Assembly (NCBI GenBank): GCA_965215295.1
Contig: OZ244045.1
Span: 3,286,001 to 3,350,000 of the forward strand
From: HK1 sp965215295
GTDB lineage: Bacteria; Pseudomonadota; Gammaproteobacteria; HK1
Direction of reading: 5' to 3'
DNA: 64,000 nucleotides
Part shown: piece after piece, positions 16,790 to 27,109 of the stretch
Numbering within the stretch: position 1 is the stretch's first letter
Layout: every line of letters starts with the position of its first letter
Made by a program: the position numbers and the translations under genes
The notes under the pieces: model-generated
Told to the model about the DNA's origin: nothing
Databases searched by the model: none
What the model saw: the letters and a program-made list of their open reading frames with translations, nothing else

Positions 16790-19162
16790 ATGACCGATAC
16801 CGTCAGTGGATACTATTACTTGCCGATAATTCTGTACACTTCGACCGAACTGCGATCATGGCTTCGCTGCCGCTTCCCCTTGACGAAGACCGCCGCCCCA
16901 CCCGCGAACGCCGTCCAGTCCGCGAAGCTGCTTCGTCTCCTGCAACGGACTGCCGGCGGGGTTGCACGCTTCCTGAGCGGCGCCCGGCTGGCCGCGCTCG
17001 TCCTGCTGGGGGTGCTCACCTGGGTGCACTGGCTCAATCCGGTGCCGGTCGAGATCGTCAGGACCCGCGTATTCGACCTGTACCAGAACCTCCGCCCCCG
17101 GCCCGCCCTGGAGGAATCGCCGGTGGTGATCGTCGATATCGACGAGAAGAGCCTTGCCGCCTACGGTCAGTGGCCCTGGCCCCGCACCTTGGTCGCGCAG
17201 CTCGTGCTGGCGCTGAAGAACGCCGGTGTGCGCGCCATCGGCTTCGACATCGTCTTCGCCGAGGGCGACCGCACCTCGCCGGAGTACGCCTCGCGCTTCA
17301 TGGCCGGTCTCGACGATCCGACCTTCGAAAAGCTCCAGGCCCTGCCCCGCAACGACGCGATCCTGGGCGAGCAGCTCCGCGGCGCGAACGTCGTACTGGG
17401 CCAGTCGGTCACTTCCGACATGCCCGGGACGCAACGCGACCCGCCCCGGACGACGTCGGTCAACACCATCGGCGATGTCGCCGACTTCGTGCCGAACCTT
17501 CCCTTCCTGATCCGCAACATCGGTGATCTCGAGGCCACGGCGAGCGGCCGGGGCGTATTCAGCCTGCTGTCCGAGCGGGACGGCATCGTACGCCGCGTCC
17601 CCTCGGCCATGCGCGTGGGAAACGTGATTCACCCGGCGCTGTCGCTCGAGCTGCTGCGGGTCGTCCTCGGCCGGAAATCGATCGACATCCGGGCCAGGAC
17701 CGCTCTCGGCATCGACGCGTTGCGGGTACCGCCCTTCGTCATCCCGACCGACCGGCTGGGCCGCATGTGGGTCTACTACGCTCCTCGCGACACCCTGCGC
17801 ACCTACTCGATCCACGACATCCTCATCGGCGCGACAGGGGCCGACAAGCTGCGGAATCGCATCGTGCTGATCGGCACGTCGGCCGCGGGTCTGCTCGACA
17901 TCCGGGCGACTCCCCTCGACGGCCTGGTGCCGGGCGTGGAGGTCCACGCGCAGCTTCTCGACATGATCCTGTCGCAGAACTACCTCTACCGTCCGGGATG
18001 GGCGCTGCCGGCGGAAATCCTGGCCACGGCGTTCGCCGGGCTGCTGATGACGCTTCTGGTGCCGGCGCTCGGCGCGTTGCCGGCCCTGATCGCCGGCGTC
18101 ATGGCCGCCGGCATTCTCTCCGGAGGGTCGTGGTTCCTGTTCTCCCGGCACGGCATGCTGCTCGACCCGACCTGGTCGATCATCACCGTCGGCCTCGTAT
18201 TCGGCCTGCTGGTGTTCTGGGCCTACTTCCGCGAAGAGACCGAGAGACGCCGGCTCCGCGGCGCCTTCGCCCAATACCTCTCGCCCGCTCTGGTCGAACG
18301 TCTGGTCAGGGAGCCGGGCCAGCTCAAGCTCGGCGGGGAAACCAGGGACATGACGATGCTGTTCTGCGACGTGCGCGGGTTCACGACGATCTCGGAGCAG
18401 TACAAGTCGGACCCCCAGGGCCTGACTTCCCTGATCAACCGGCTGCTCACGCCGCTGTCGCGCGCCATACTCGACCGGAACGGCACGATCGACAAGTACA
18501 TGGGCGACAACATCATGGCGTTCTGGAATGCGCCGATCGACGACACCGATCATCGGGCGCACGCCTGCGAGGCGGCGCTCGCCCTGCACGAGGCGCTGGC
18601 CGACCTGAACACGGAGCGCGCGGCGGAGGCCGCCGCCGCGGGCAGCGGCGAGTACGTTCCGCTACGGGTCGGCGTCGGCATCAACACCGGCGCTGCCGTC
18701 GTCGGCAACATGGGCTCCGACATGCGCTTCGACTACTCGGTGCTGGGGGACGCGGTGAATCTGGCTGCCCGCCTCGAACACCAGTCGAAAGTCTATGGCG
18801 TGGACACCGTCATCGGCGAGGAGACCGCGCAAGCGCTGGACGGGCGCTTTGCGCTGCTCGAGCTCGACCTGATCGCGGTCCGGGGCAAAACGGAAGGCGT
18901 GCGCATCTTCGCGCTCATGGGCGGGTCCGACCGGGCGGCGACCCCGGAATTCCGGGAATGGCAAGCGCGCAACGGCGAGATGCTGGCTGCGTACCGCGCG
19001 CAGGACTGGGCGCGGGCCGAGGCGCTGGCGCGCGAGCTCCGTGCGAACGGAGACACGTCAGCCGGCGTCTACTACGATCTGTTTCTCGAACGGTTCGCGG
19101 AGTTCCGCGAAAACCCTCCGCCACCGGACTGGAACGGGGTTCACGTCGCGACGACCAAGTGA
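16790..19162 (+). CDS. CHASE2-domain class III adenylate/guanylate cyclase
   Basis: A 790-residue membrane protein. After an N-terminal helix (LAALVLLGVLTWVHWL) comes a periplasmic CHASE2 sensor (about residues 85-400: VVIVDIDEKSLAAYGQWPWPR, AIGFDIVFAE). Three transmembrane helices (about 400-475) lead to a class III cyclase domain with both metal aspartates (LFCDVRGFTTISEQY, GDNIMAFWNAP), plus VGVGINTGAAVVGNMGS and LGDAVNLAARLE. It makes cAMP, or less likely cGMP, in response to an extracytoplasmic cue. The only ATG is at 16790, but an AT-rich promoter-like patch follows it, so the true start may be TTG 16880. It is divergent from the operon encoding a cNMP-binding iron-sulfur protein. Confidence 0.9.
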   Translation: MTDTVSGYYYLPIILYTSTELRSWLRCRFPLTKTAAPPANAVQSAKLLRLLQRTAGGVARFLSGARLAALVLLGVLTWVHWLNPVPVEIVRTRVFDLYQNLRPRPALEESPVVIVDIDEKSLAAYGQWPWPRTLVAQLVLALKNAGVRAIGFDIVFAEGDRTSPEYASRFMAGLDDPTFEKLQALPRNDAILGEQLRGANVVLGQSVTSDMPGTQRDPPRTTSVNTIGDVADFVPNLPFLIRNIGDLEATASGRGVFSLLSERDGIVRRVPSAMRVGNVIHPALSLELLRVVLGRKSIDIRARTALGIDALRVPPFVIPTDRLGRMWVYYAPRDTLRTYSIHDILIGATGADKLRNRIVLIGTSAAGLLDIRATPLDGLVPGVEVHAQLLDMILSQNYLYRPGWALPAEILATAFAGLLMTLLVPALGALPALIAGVMAAGILSGGSWFLFSRHGMLLDPTWSIITVGLVFGLLVFWAYFREETERRRLRGAFAQYLSPALVERLVREPGQLKLGGETRDMTMLFCDVRGFTTISEQYKSDPQGLTSLINRLLTPLSRAILDRNGTIDKYMGDNIMAFWNAPIDDTDHRAHACEAALALHEALADLNTERAAEAAAAGSGEYVPLRVGVGINTGAAVVGNMGSDMRFDYSVLGDAVNLAARLEHQSKVYGVDTVIGEETAQALDGRFALLELDLIAVRGKTEGVRIFALMGGSDRAATPEFREWQARNGEMLAAYRAQDWARAEALARELRANGDTSAGVYYDLFLERFAEFRENPPPPDWNGVHVATTK
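16805..16850. promoter_or_regulatory. AT-rich patch, probable divergent promoter region
   Basis: A local AT-rich stretch (GATACTATTACTTGCCGATA and following) stands out in GC-rich DNA between the minus-strand electron-transfer operon and the + strand cyclase. GATAAT at about 16823 could be a -10 box for the cyclase; no strong -35 was found. Shared control of both transcripts is inference. Confidence 0.4.
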
Positions 19163-19196
19163 CGGTCCCGCGGTCCCGCAAGGAGGGGGTCCGGGG

Positions 19197-20564
19197 TCAC
19201 TCGGCGGGGTCGCGCAACGCCGGGGGAACGGTGAAGCCGAGCGCTGCCGGGGTCAGACGCCCGATCGCGGCCAGCAACTGCACGGTGGCGAGCTCGGCGT
19301 CGAAGTCCGCCGAGGCCAAGTTGATGCGCGCGTTGAAGATTTCCGAACGCGCGTCCAGAACGTTGATCGCGGTCTCGTTGCCGGCCCGGCGCAGCTTGAC
19401 GCGCGCGGCGAATACCTCCTCGGCGATCGCGCTGGCATTCTCCAGCATGGCGACGCGTTGCCGCGCGGTGTGCAGCGTGTCGAACGCGCGTGTGACGTCG
19501 GCCTCCACGCGACGGCGAACGTCTTCGGCCGTGCGCCGAGCCTGTTCGCGCCGGGCCCGCGCCGCGGAGACCGCGGACCGGGTGCGAAAGCCCGAGAACA
19601 GCTCCCACTTCACCGCCAACAGAAGTGAGCGGTCACGTTCGGTGCCCCTCTGTGCGTTGAAATCCTCCTCGTAATCCACGGTGCCGACGAGATCGACCCG
19701 CGGCCACCGATCGGCACCGGCCGCGCGGCGCACTTCCTCGGCCCGATCCACGCGCCGCGCCGCGGTCAGCAGGTTGACGTTCTCGCCGCCCGCCATCTCG
19801 AGCGCGTTCTCCAGCGTGGCCGGCACGATCTCCGGCGGGATTTCGGGACGGACCATCCGGCCGGCGAGCGGCGGGCGGCCGAAAACCCGGACATAATGGG
19901 CGTTGGCGTTCTTCAGCGCGCCCTCGAATGCGACGAGGCGTTCGCCGGCGAGCTGCAGCCGGGCCTTTGCCAGCAGTACGTCCACGGCGATTCCCGAGCC
20001 CCGACTGACCCGTTCGTCCTCCAGCCCCATTTGCTCGCGAATGATCTCCCGGTTCTCCGTCGCGAGCCTTACCAGCTCGGATTGGCGCAGCGCCTCCAGA
20101 TAGGCGGACCAGGCGTCGAACAGCAGAGACTGCGTCGTGAAGCGGAAGTCCAGGTCCGCGAGCTGCTCGTCGATCGTGGCGACGGCGAGGTCCGCCGAGT
20201 TGCGATAGCCGGAGAACAGGTTCTGGGTGACCGTCAGCGCGGCGGTGCGGCGCGTGAGTTCGGTGCTCTCTCCGTTCGGCGGGCTGTCGACGTACTCCGG
20301 GCCCAGATCGCCGGAGACGGACACTTGGGGCAGGAAGGACGAGCGGGCGACGCCGATCTCGTCACGCGCGGCCCGCAACGCCCGCGACGCGGCGTGCAGG
20401 CGCGGGCTCGACTCGATCATGAACTCCATCTCCTCGCCGAGCGTCCGCGCTGGCGCGGACGCGGACGAAGCGACCATGACGGCCGCGACGAGCGCCATCG
20501 ATGCCGGATTCATGGTCATGGCACGTCGCGGGGTCATGGCACGCCGCGGTCTTGATGCACGCAT
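19197..20564 (-). CDS. TolC-family outer membrane efflux/secretion protein
   Basis: Outer-membrane channel of a type I secretion system. A signal peptide (MALVAAVMVASSASAPA) leads to the usual two tandem outer membrane efflux domains: long helices plus strand regions such as TVTQNLFSGYRNSADLAVA and VKWELFSGFRTRSAVSAA, the repeated LFSG(Y/F)R motifs marking the two homologous halves. About 455 residues. In-frame ATGs at 20564, 20537 and 20519 are all possible starts and none has a good ribosome binding site; a short repeat duplicates the 20519-20553 region, including two ATGs. Same strand as the ABC exporter, 343 bases downstream of its stop. Confidence 0.9.
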   Translation of the reverse strand: MRASRPRRAMTPRRAMTMNPASMALVAAVMVASSASAPARTLGEEMEFMIESSPRLHAASRALRAARDEIGVARSSFLPQVSVSGDLGPEYVDSPPNGESTELTRRTAALTVTQNLFSGYRNSADLAVATIDEQLADLDFRFTTQSLLFDAWSAYLEALRQSELVRLATENREIIREQMGLEDERVSRGSGIAVDVLLAKARLQLAGERLVAFEGALKNANAHYVRVFGRPPLAGRMVRPEIPPEIVPATLENALEMAGGENVNLLTAARRVDRAEEVRRAAGADRWPRVDLVGTVDYEEDFNAQRGTERDRSLLLAVKWELFSGFRTRSAVSAARARREQARRTAEDVRRRVEADVTRAFDTLHTARQRVAMLENASAIAEEVFAARVKLRRAGNETAINVLDARSEIFNARINLASADFDAELATVQLLAAIGRLTPAALGFTVPPALRDPAE

Positions 20565-20907
20565 CGGTGCCGGGGGGGATGGACGAGCCGGAGCGTCCGG
20601 CGACATGGAACGCACACGATGGACGCGCAAGCGGGGCGGACGAGCGCTCATCCGCACGCCGGGAGCGAAGCCCCGGCCAGCGGAAACGATTCTGGTGAAC
20701 CCATGGCCGATCCCGTGACGCAGGGAAGCGGGAGACAGGGCGTGTCTCGGTCGAGTGCTTGAAACCGGTTCGGGCACGATGCGCCCCTCCGTTCATCCGG
20801 GAACTTGGCGAATCTACCGGATTATCGTGCGTTCGATCCAGAACGGAACGGGGGACGGAACAGAAGCTCCGGGCACACGCACGAACTCGTGGCCCGGAGC
20901 TCGGGTC
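20565..20907. other. 343-bp spacer between tolC-like and ABC exporter genes
   Basis: Both flanking genes are on the minus strand. I see no gene, RNA or clear terminator; a mildly AT-rich stretch near 20815-20830 (GGATTATCGTGCG on the + strand) is the only compositional change and could hold a promoter for the TolC gene. Confidence 0.45.
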
Positions 20908-22638
<1,731 letters not shown>

Positions 22639-23253
22639 TGCGCGGCTGTCCGTGAGATTCGCTGTCCGGCCGTCCCGCGGGCCCGGCGGAACATGCTCCT
22701 CAATGGTCAGCCCGATGCGCGTCGTTCAAGGTGTCGCAGGCGACGGCGCTCATGACGCGGCGAGGGTAACACGGCGCCGGTGCCGCGTGTCCACCTGTAC
22801 CGGCCCCCCGGGGCCCCTTGAGGTTGTTCGCAACCCGTTGAGCCATCGGGCGATTGCGCGAGGCCGGACATCCGGGAAACACCGCCTTGCCAAGCCCGTC
22901 CACTCGCGGTCGGCCGGCCCCTGCCACCTGCGCGACTACAGGACGGCCTTGACCGGCCCCCGACCGCCTTGGCGAAAAGCCCGCCCGTGCGCGTCGAGCC
23001 CCCACGTCGTCCTCGGGCTCGCGAACGGGCTCGGGAAAAGCCCGCTCGTGCGCGTCGAGCCCCCCCGCGATGTCGCCGGGGGCAGTCGCCAAGGTTCGAC
23101 ACCACCGGGCGCCGACTCTGGGCGACCTCACGACCTCGTCGATTTGCCATCGTGCATGGCGCTACGCTAGGCTTTCGTGTCCTGCATGAAGCACAGCCCG
23201 GAACATCCGCCCGCCGGTCTTCATGCGAGCTCAGAGGAGGCTCCGGTAATCTC
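22639..23253. other. 615-bp divergent spacer between exporter and cargo genes
   Basis: Divergent intergenic region that must hold promoters for the exporter (minus) and the secreted protein (plus). It contains the 61-bp direct repeat described separately and the AGAGGAGG Shine-Dalgarno at about 23232-23240. No convincing gene is present. Confidence 0.5.
22974..23066. repeat. Two 61-bp direct repeats upstream of the type I cargo gene
   Basis: The segment beginning GAAAAGCCCGC(C/T)CGTGCGCG occurs at 22974 and again at 23035, about 30 bp nearly identical, with a repeat period of 61 bp. It is noncoding in any frame I find plausible. Confidence 0.8.
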
Positions 23254-25440
23254 ATGAGCACCCAGTCCCTCATCCCTGCCTCGGGCCAGTCCGAAATCGT
23301 CGTCCCCCACGGCAATCTGGTCCTCGTCGCCGACTATGCGCGCGACAGCAACGACCTCACCCTCACCGGCCCCGAGGGTACCGTCGTCGTCATTCTCGGA
23401 TACTTCGCCGGTACCACGCCCGCCACCCTGATCAGCGCCGATGGCGCCCGAGTGCCCGGCGACCTCATCGCGCAGCTTGCCGAGAGCGCGGACTCCTCGG
23501 GCCAGTCCGCTCCGGACCTGGGCGAACCCATCGGCACGACCGACGAGGTCGAGGGGACGGCGACGGCCACCCTGCCCGGCGGGATGGTGGTCGCGTTGGC
23601 CGCGGGCGACCCGGTGTACCGGGATTCGTTGATCGAGACCGATGCCGACGGCGTGGTGGGCATCACGCTGCTCGATGGTACGACGATCGGGCTCTCGCAG
23701 AGTGGTCGACTGCTCCTCGACGAGTTCGTGTTCGACTCCGCCACCGGCGCGGGCAGCAGTGCCCTGACGGTGCTCCAGGGCGTACTCGCCACGGTGACCG
23801 GCGAGATCGGCAAGACCAATCCGGAGAACGTCTCGATACGGGCGCTGACCGGCACCATCGGCATTCGGGGCACGACCATCGTCATTGAAGTCGACCGGAT
23901 CGGGGCAGTGGAGATCACGGTAGTGGGAGGCCGGATCGTCGTCACGTTGCCGGACGGCCGCAGCTTTTACCTGAACGAGGCTGGTGACTTCCTGTCGTTC
24001 GAGGGTTCCGGCGAGGCGACCTTCACTCAGGGCGGGGATGAGCATCTGGAGCAGTTGCGTAACGACCCTGCCTTCGAGGCGGCGCTGGCGCAGGCACGAG
24101 CGGACCTTGACCGCGGCAGGGACCAATCCGACGGCGCGGAGCAGAACGAAGGAGCCGTGGAGAACGAGGAGGCTCCGCCATCCACCGAGTCCGGTGGGCA
24201 GACGGGCTTCGAGGTCAAGCTGACCCCGGAAGGATTTACCGTCGGATCGTTCGAGGCTCAACAGCAAGCCCCCCCGCCGAGCGACCCGGCACCGAGCGAC
24301 CCACCGCCGCAGGCCCCGGCGCCTGACGATCCGGCACCGCAGGATCCGCCGCCGAGCGACCCGCCGGTCGAGCCCGACCCGCCGGTCGAGCCCGACCCGC
24401 CGGTCGAGCCCGACCCGCCGGTCGAGCCCGACCCGCCGGTCGAGCCCGACCCGCCGGTCGAGCCCGACCCGCCGGTCGAGCCTGACCCGCCGGTCGAGCC
24501 TGACCCGCCGGTCGAGCCTGACCCGCCGGTCGAGCCTGACCCGCCGGTCGAGCCTGACCCACCACCGGTCGACCCGCCGCCGGTCGACCCGCCGCCGGTC
24601 GACCCACCACCGGTCGACCCGCCACCGGTCGACCCGCCGCCGGTCGACCCGCCACCGGTCGACCCGCCACCGGTCGACCCGCCGCCGGTCGACCCGCCAC
24701 CGGTCGACCCACCACCGGTCGACCCACCACCGGTCGACCCGCCACCGGTCGACCCACCGCCGGTCGACCCGCCACCGGTCGACCCGCCACCGGTCGACCC
24801 GCCGCCGGTCGACCCGCCGCCGGTCGACCCGCCACCGGTCGACCCGCCGCCGGTCGACCCGCCACCGGTCGACCCACCGCCGGTCGACCCACCGCCGGTC
24901 GACCCGCCACCGGTCGACCCACCGCCGGTCGACCCGCCACCGAACGAGGCGCCCGTGTTCGACCAGCGCGTCTTCAGATTCAGCTTTAATGAGGACGATA
25001 TCCGCGACGACTTTTATCAGCCGACGATTGGCCAGCTCACGGCGATCGACCCGGAAGGGGACGGCGTGAGCTACTCGCTATCCAGCTCAGGGGGGGGTGT
25101 GAACGTAATCGCAGTCCAATCCGACGGTACCGTCATTTACACCGGAGGCATTCGGGACCATTCCGGATCAGGTTACAGTTACTCCTACACTGCACGTGTG
25201 CAAGATGAGCATGGCGCGTGGGGGGTCGACGCCACAGTCGAGGTCGAGGTCGTGCCTTCCGAGACGAATCCGGCGGGACTGTCCGGCAGTGCTCTCGTGA
25301 CCGATACGCCCCCTGCCGCCACCTCCGATACCCTCCTTCCCCAGGATCCCGGCGACCCGTTCCCTCCCCCCGGCGCCGGATACACGGCCACGCCCGAGCT
25401 CGGCGATGCGCCCATCGCGCCGGACCACGGGATGGGGTGA
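23254..25440 (+). CDS. FecR-domain protein with long Pro-rich repeat stalk and cadherin-like C-terminal domain, probable type I cargo
   Basis: A 728-residue acidic protein with no Sec signal peptide. Residues 1-100 are a beta-rich N-terminal module; about 105-245 are a FecR domain (LPGGMVVALAAGDPVYRD, TLLDGTTIGL, LTGTIGIRGTT), as at the N-terminus of large LapA-type adhesins. Next come 11 PPVEPD and 25 PPPVD repeats (about residues 370-560), a roughly 100-residue cadherin/VCBS-like domain (DPEGDGVSYSLSSSGGG, DHSGSGYSYSYTARVQDEHG), and a short tail. RTX nonapeptides are absent. It lies between ABC/TolC (divergent) and HlyD (downstream), so it is most likely their substrate. Confidence 0.82.
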   Translation: MSTQSLIPASGQSEIVVPHGNLVLVADYARDSNDLTLTGPEGTVVVILGYFAGTTPATLISADGARVPGDLIAQLAESADSSGQSAPDLGEPIGTTDEVEGTATATLPGGMVVALAAGDPVYRDSLIETDADGVVGITLLDGTTIGLSQSGRLLLDEFVFDSATGAGSSALTVLQGVLATVTGEIGKTNPENVSIRALTGTIGIRGTTIVIEVDRIGAVEITVVGGRIVVTLPDGRSFYLNEAGDFLSFEGSGEATFTQGGDEHLEQLRNDPAFEAALAQARADLDRGRDQSDGAEQNEGAVENEEAPPSTESGGQTGFEVKLTPEGFTVGSFEAQQQAPPPSDPAPSDPPPQAPAPDDPAPQDPPPSDPPVEPDPPVEPDPPVEPDPPVEPDPPVEPDPPVEPDPPVEPDPPVEPDPPVEPDPPVEPDPPVEPDPPPVDPPPVDPPPVDPPPVDPPPVDPPPVDPPPVDPPPVDPPPVDPPPVDPPPVDPPPVDPPPVDPPPVDPPPVDPPPVDPPPVDPPPVDPPPVDPPPVDPPPVDPPPVDPPPVDPPPVDPPPVDPPPNEAPVFDQRVFRFSFNEDDIRDDFYQPTIGQLTAIDPEGDGVSYSLSSSGGGVNVIAVQSDGTVIYTGGIRDHSGSGYSYSYTARVQDEHGAWGVDATVEVEVVPSETNPAGLSGSALVTDTPPAATSDTLLPQDPGDPFPPPGAGYTATPELGDAPIAPDHGMG
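24361..24558. repeat. 11 x 18-bp repeat encoding PPVEPD
   Basis: Exactly eleven 18-bp units CCGCCGGTCGAGCC(C/T)GAC without interruption. Units 1-6 carry GAGCCCGAC and units 7-11 GAGCCTGAC, showing blockwise expansion from two founder variants. All copies are in frame. Confidence 0.97.
24559..24933. repeat. 25 x 15-bp repeat encoding PPPVD
   Basis: Twenty-five 15-bp units CC(A/G)CC(A/G)CCGGTCGAC abut the 18-bp array. Third-base A/G variation is scattered in a mosaic. Nearly every unit contains a GGTCGACC-type palindrome spanning its boundary. A final PPPNE unit joins the downstream domain. Confidence 0.97.
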
Positions 25441-25597
25441 CGAGGCGATGAGCCGGTCCTCTCCAACGGACCGGAGAAGCAGTGCGCGGGCCACCGTCAT
25501 GCTCGGCCGCGGGCGCTCCCGAGGCCCCGTCCGGAGAAGGAGGGCACGACAGGGCGGGACGGCAGGCCCGTCGCTCGGGAAGGGGGACTGAAGCCCC

Positions 25598-26899
25598 ATG
25601 GCGCCGCCCATCCCCGGCCAGCTCGACGAAATCACGGCCCGCCACCCGATCCCGGACTGGCGGCTACCCGCTCTGCTGGTGATCATGCTGCTCGTGGCCG
25701 GCGGCGTGTGGGCAGCGGTTGCTCGCTTCGACGAGGTGGTGATCGCCGAGGGCGAGGTCGTGCCGCAAGGCCAGGTGAAGACGGTGCAGCATCTCGAAGG
25801 GGGGATCATCGAGGAGCTGATGGTGAGCGAAGGGGCCCGCGTGGATCGGGGCCAGCCGCTCGTCGCGCTCGATCTGGCCAGCGTCGGTGTCAACATCGAA
25901 GCATTGCGCGCGGCTCTCGACGGCCTCGAGATCAGGCGCGCGCGTCTCATTGCCGAAGCGAACGGCGCCACTCCCGACTATCCCGGCGGGCCGGCGCAGC
26001 GCCAGCCGGCGGTCGTGGCGGCCGAGCAACGCATCTTCGACGACCGCAAGGCCGAGCTCCGGAGCCGGCTCACCGTAGCGCGCGAGCAGGTGCGCCAGCG
26101 CAAGCTCCGGATCGCCGAACTCGGCGCGCAGCTCGCCGGGCTGAAGTCGAGCCTGCGCCCGGCCGAGGAGCGCTTCGCGCTCTCGGAGTCGCTGCTGCCG
26201 GACAACCTGACGCCACGGATGGAGCACCTTCAGATCGAGCGGGATCTCGTGGAGCTGCGCAGCGGGATCGCCCAGACCGAGGCGGCGTTGCCGCGCAGCC
26301 GCGCGGCGCTCGCCGAGGCGATCGAACGCGAACGCGAGGCGGTGCTGGCGTTCCGGCGCGGCGCCTCCGAGGAGCTCGCCAAGACCGAGGTCGACGTGGC
26401 CCGCCGCCGGGAGCTGTTGAACGCGGCTCGGGACCAGGAGCAACGCACCGTCATCGCCGCCCCGATCGACGGCTTCGTGCAGAGCATCCGCTACCACACC
26501 GTGGGAGGAGTGATCCGGTCCGGCGAGCCCATCATGGAGATCGTGCCGGCGTACGACAAGCTGCTGATCGAGGCCCGCGTCAACCCGCGCGACATCGGCC
26601 ACATCCGGGTCGGCCTGCCGGCCACGGCGAAGATCTCGACCTACGACTACATCCGCTACGGAGGCCTCGACGGGCAGGTCACCTACATCGCCGCAGACGC
26701 CACCACCGACGAGATGGGACTGCACTGGTTCCGGATCGTGGTCGAGACCGATCGGACGACGCTCGGCGAAGACAGCAACTTGCCGATCACCGCCGGCATG
26801 CTCGCCACCATCGATATCCACACCGGAACCAAGCGCGTCGTGGATTACCTGATGGGGCCGGTACTGAGAATGCGCCATGAGGCGTTCCGGGAGCGTTGA
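25598..26899 (+). CDS. HlyD-family periplasmic adaptor of type I secretion
   Basis: A 433-residue membrane-fusion protein. One N-terminal transmembrane helix (about 22-42), the lipoyl/barrel-sandwich strand VQHLEGGIIEELMVSEGARVDRGQPLV (about 65-95), a long coiled-coil hairpin (about 100-285), then AAPIDGFVQSIRYHTVGGVI and the C-terminal beta-barrel with the family motif near VGLPATAKISTYDY. It links the ABC exporter to the TolC channel. It lies 157 bases downstream of the cargo gene on the same strand, separated by a short GC hairpin near 25455-25480, so it is likely in the same transcript. Confidence 0.93.
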   Translation: MAPPIPGQLDEITARHPIPDWRLPALLVIMLLVAGGVWAAVARFDEVVIAEGEVVPQGQVKTVQHLEGGIIEELMVSEGARVDRGQPLVALDLASVGVNIEALRAALDGLEIRRARLIAEANGATPDYPGGPAQRQPAVVAAEQRIFDDRKAELRSRLTVAREQVRQRKLRIAELGAQLAGLKSSLRPAEERFALSESLLPDNLTPRMEHLQIERDLVELRSGIAQTEAALPRSRAALAEAIEREREAVLAFRRGASEELAKTEVDVARRRELLNAARDQEQRTVIAAPIDGFVQSIRYHTVGGVIRSGEPIMEIVPAYDKLLIEARVNPRDIGHIRVGLPATAKISTYDYIRYGGLDGQVTYIAADATTDEMGLHWFRIVVETDRTTLGEDSNLPITAGMLATIDIHTGTKRVVDYLMGPVLRMRHEAFRER

Positions 26900-26945
26900 G
26901 CCGCCAGTTTATTTTGTATTTCAAATCAGTTGGTTATGAAGGAAA
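26900..26945 (+). promoter_or_regulatory. AT-rich probable promoter region for the cytochrome/porin operon
   Basis: TTTATTTTGTATTTCAAATC and neighbouring bases form the AT-richest patch nearby, directly after the HlyD gene and about 170 bases ahead of the cytochrome start. Exact -35 and -10 elements were not assigned. Confidence 0.4.
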
Positions 26946-27109
26946 ACAGGAGGAGCCCGCAGGGGAGCGGGGCGCGGTGTTGCATTATCGGCCAAGCGGT
27001 GGCCAGAATGTATGGCAGGTGCCGGCCGTCACGCCGCACTTTGCAGAATCCGTCGGGCACGGTCTTGTGGAAATTCCGCGAGATCGTCCATGTGGAAGGA
27101 GGAATCCAG

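Noticed and set aside
24361..24933. Short regular repeats considered as a CRISPR array
   Set aside because: Repeats of 15 and 18 bp are contiguous with no spacers and are in frame within a coding sequence.
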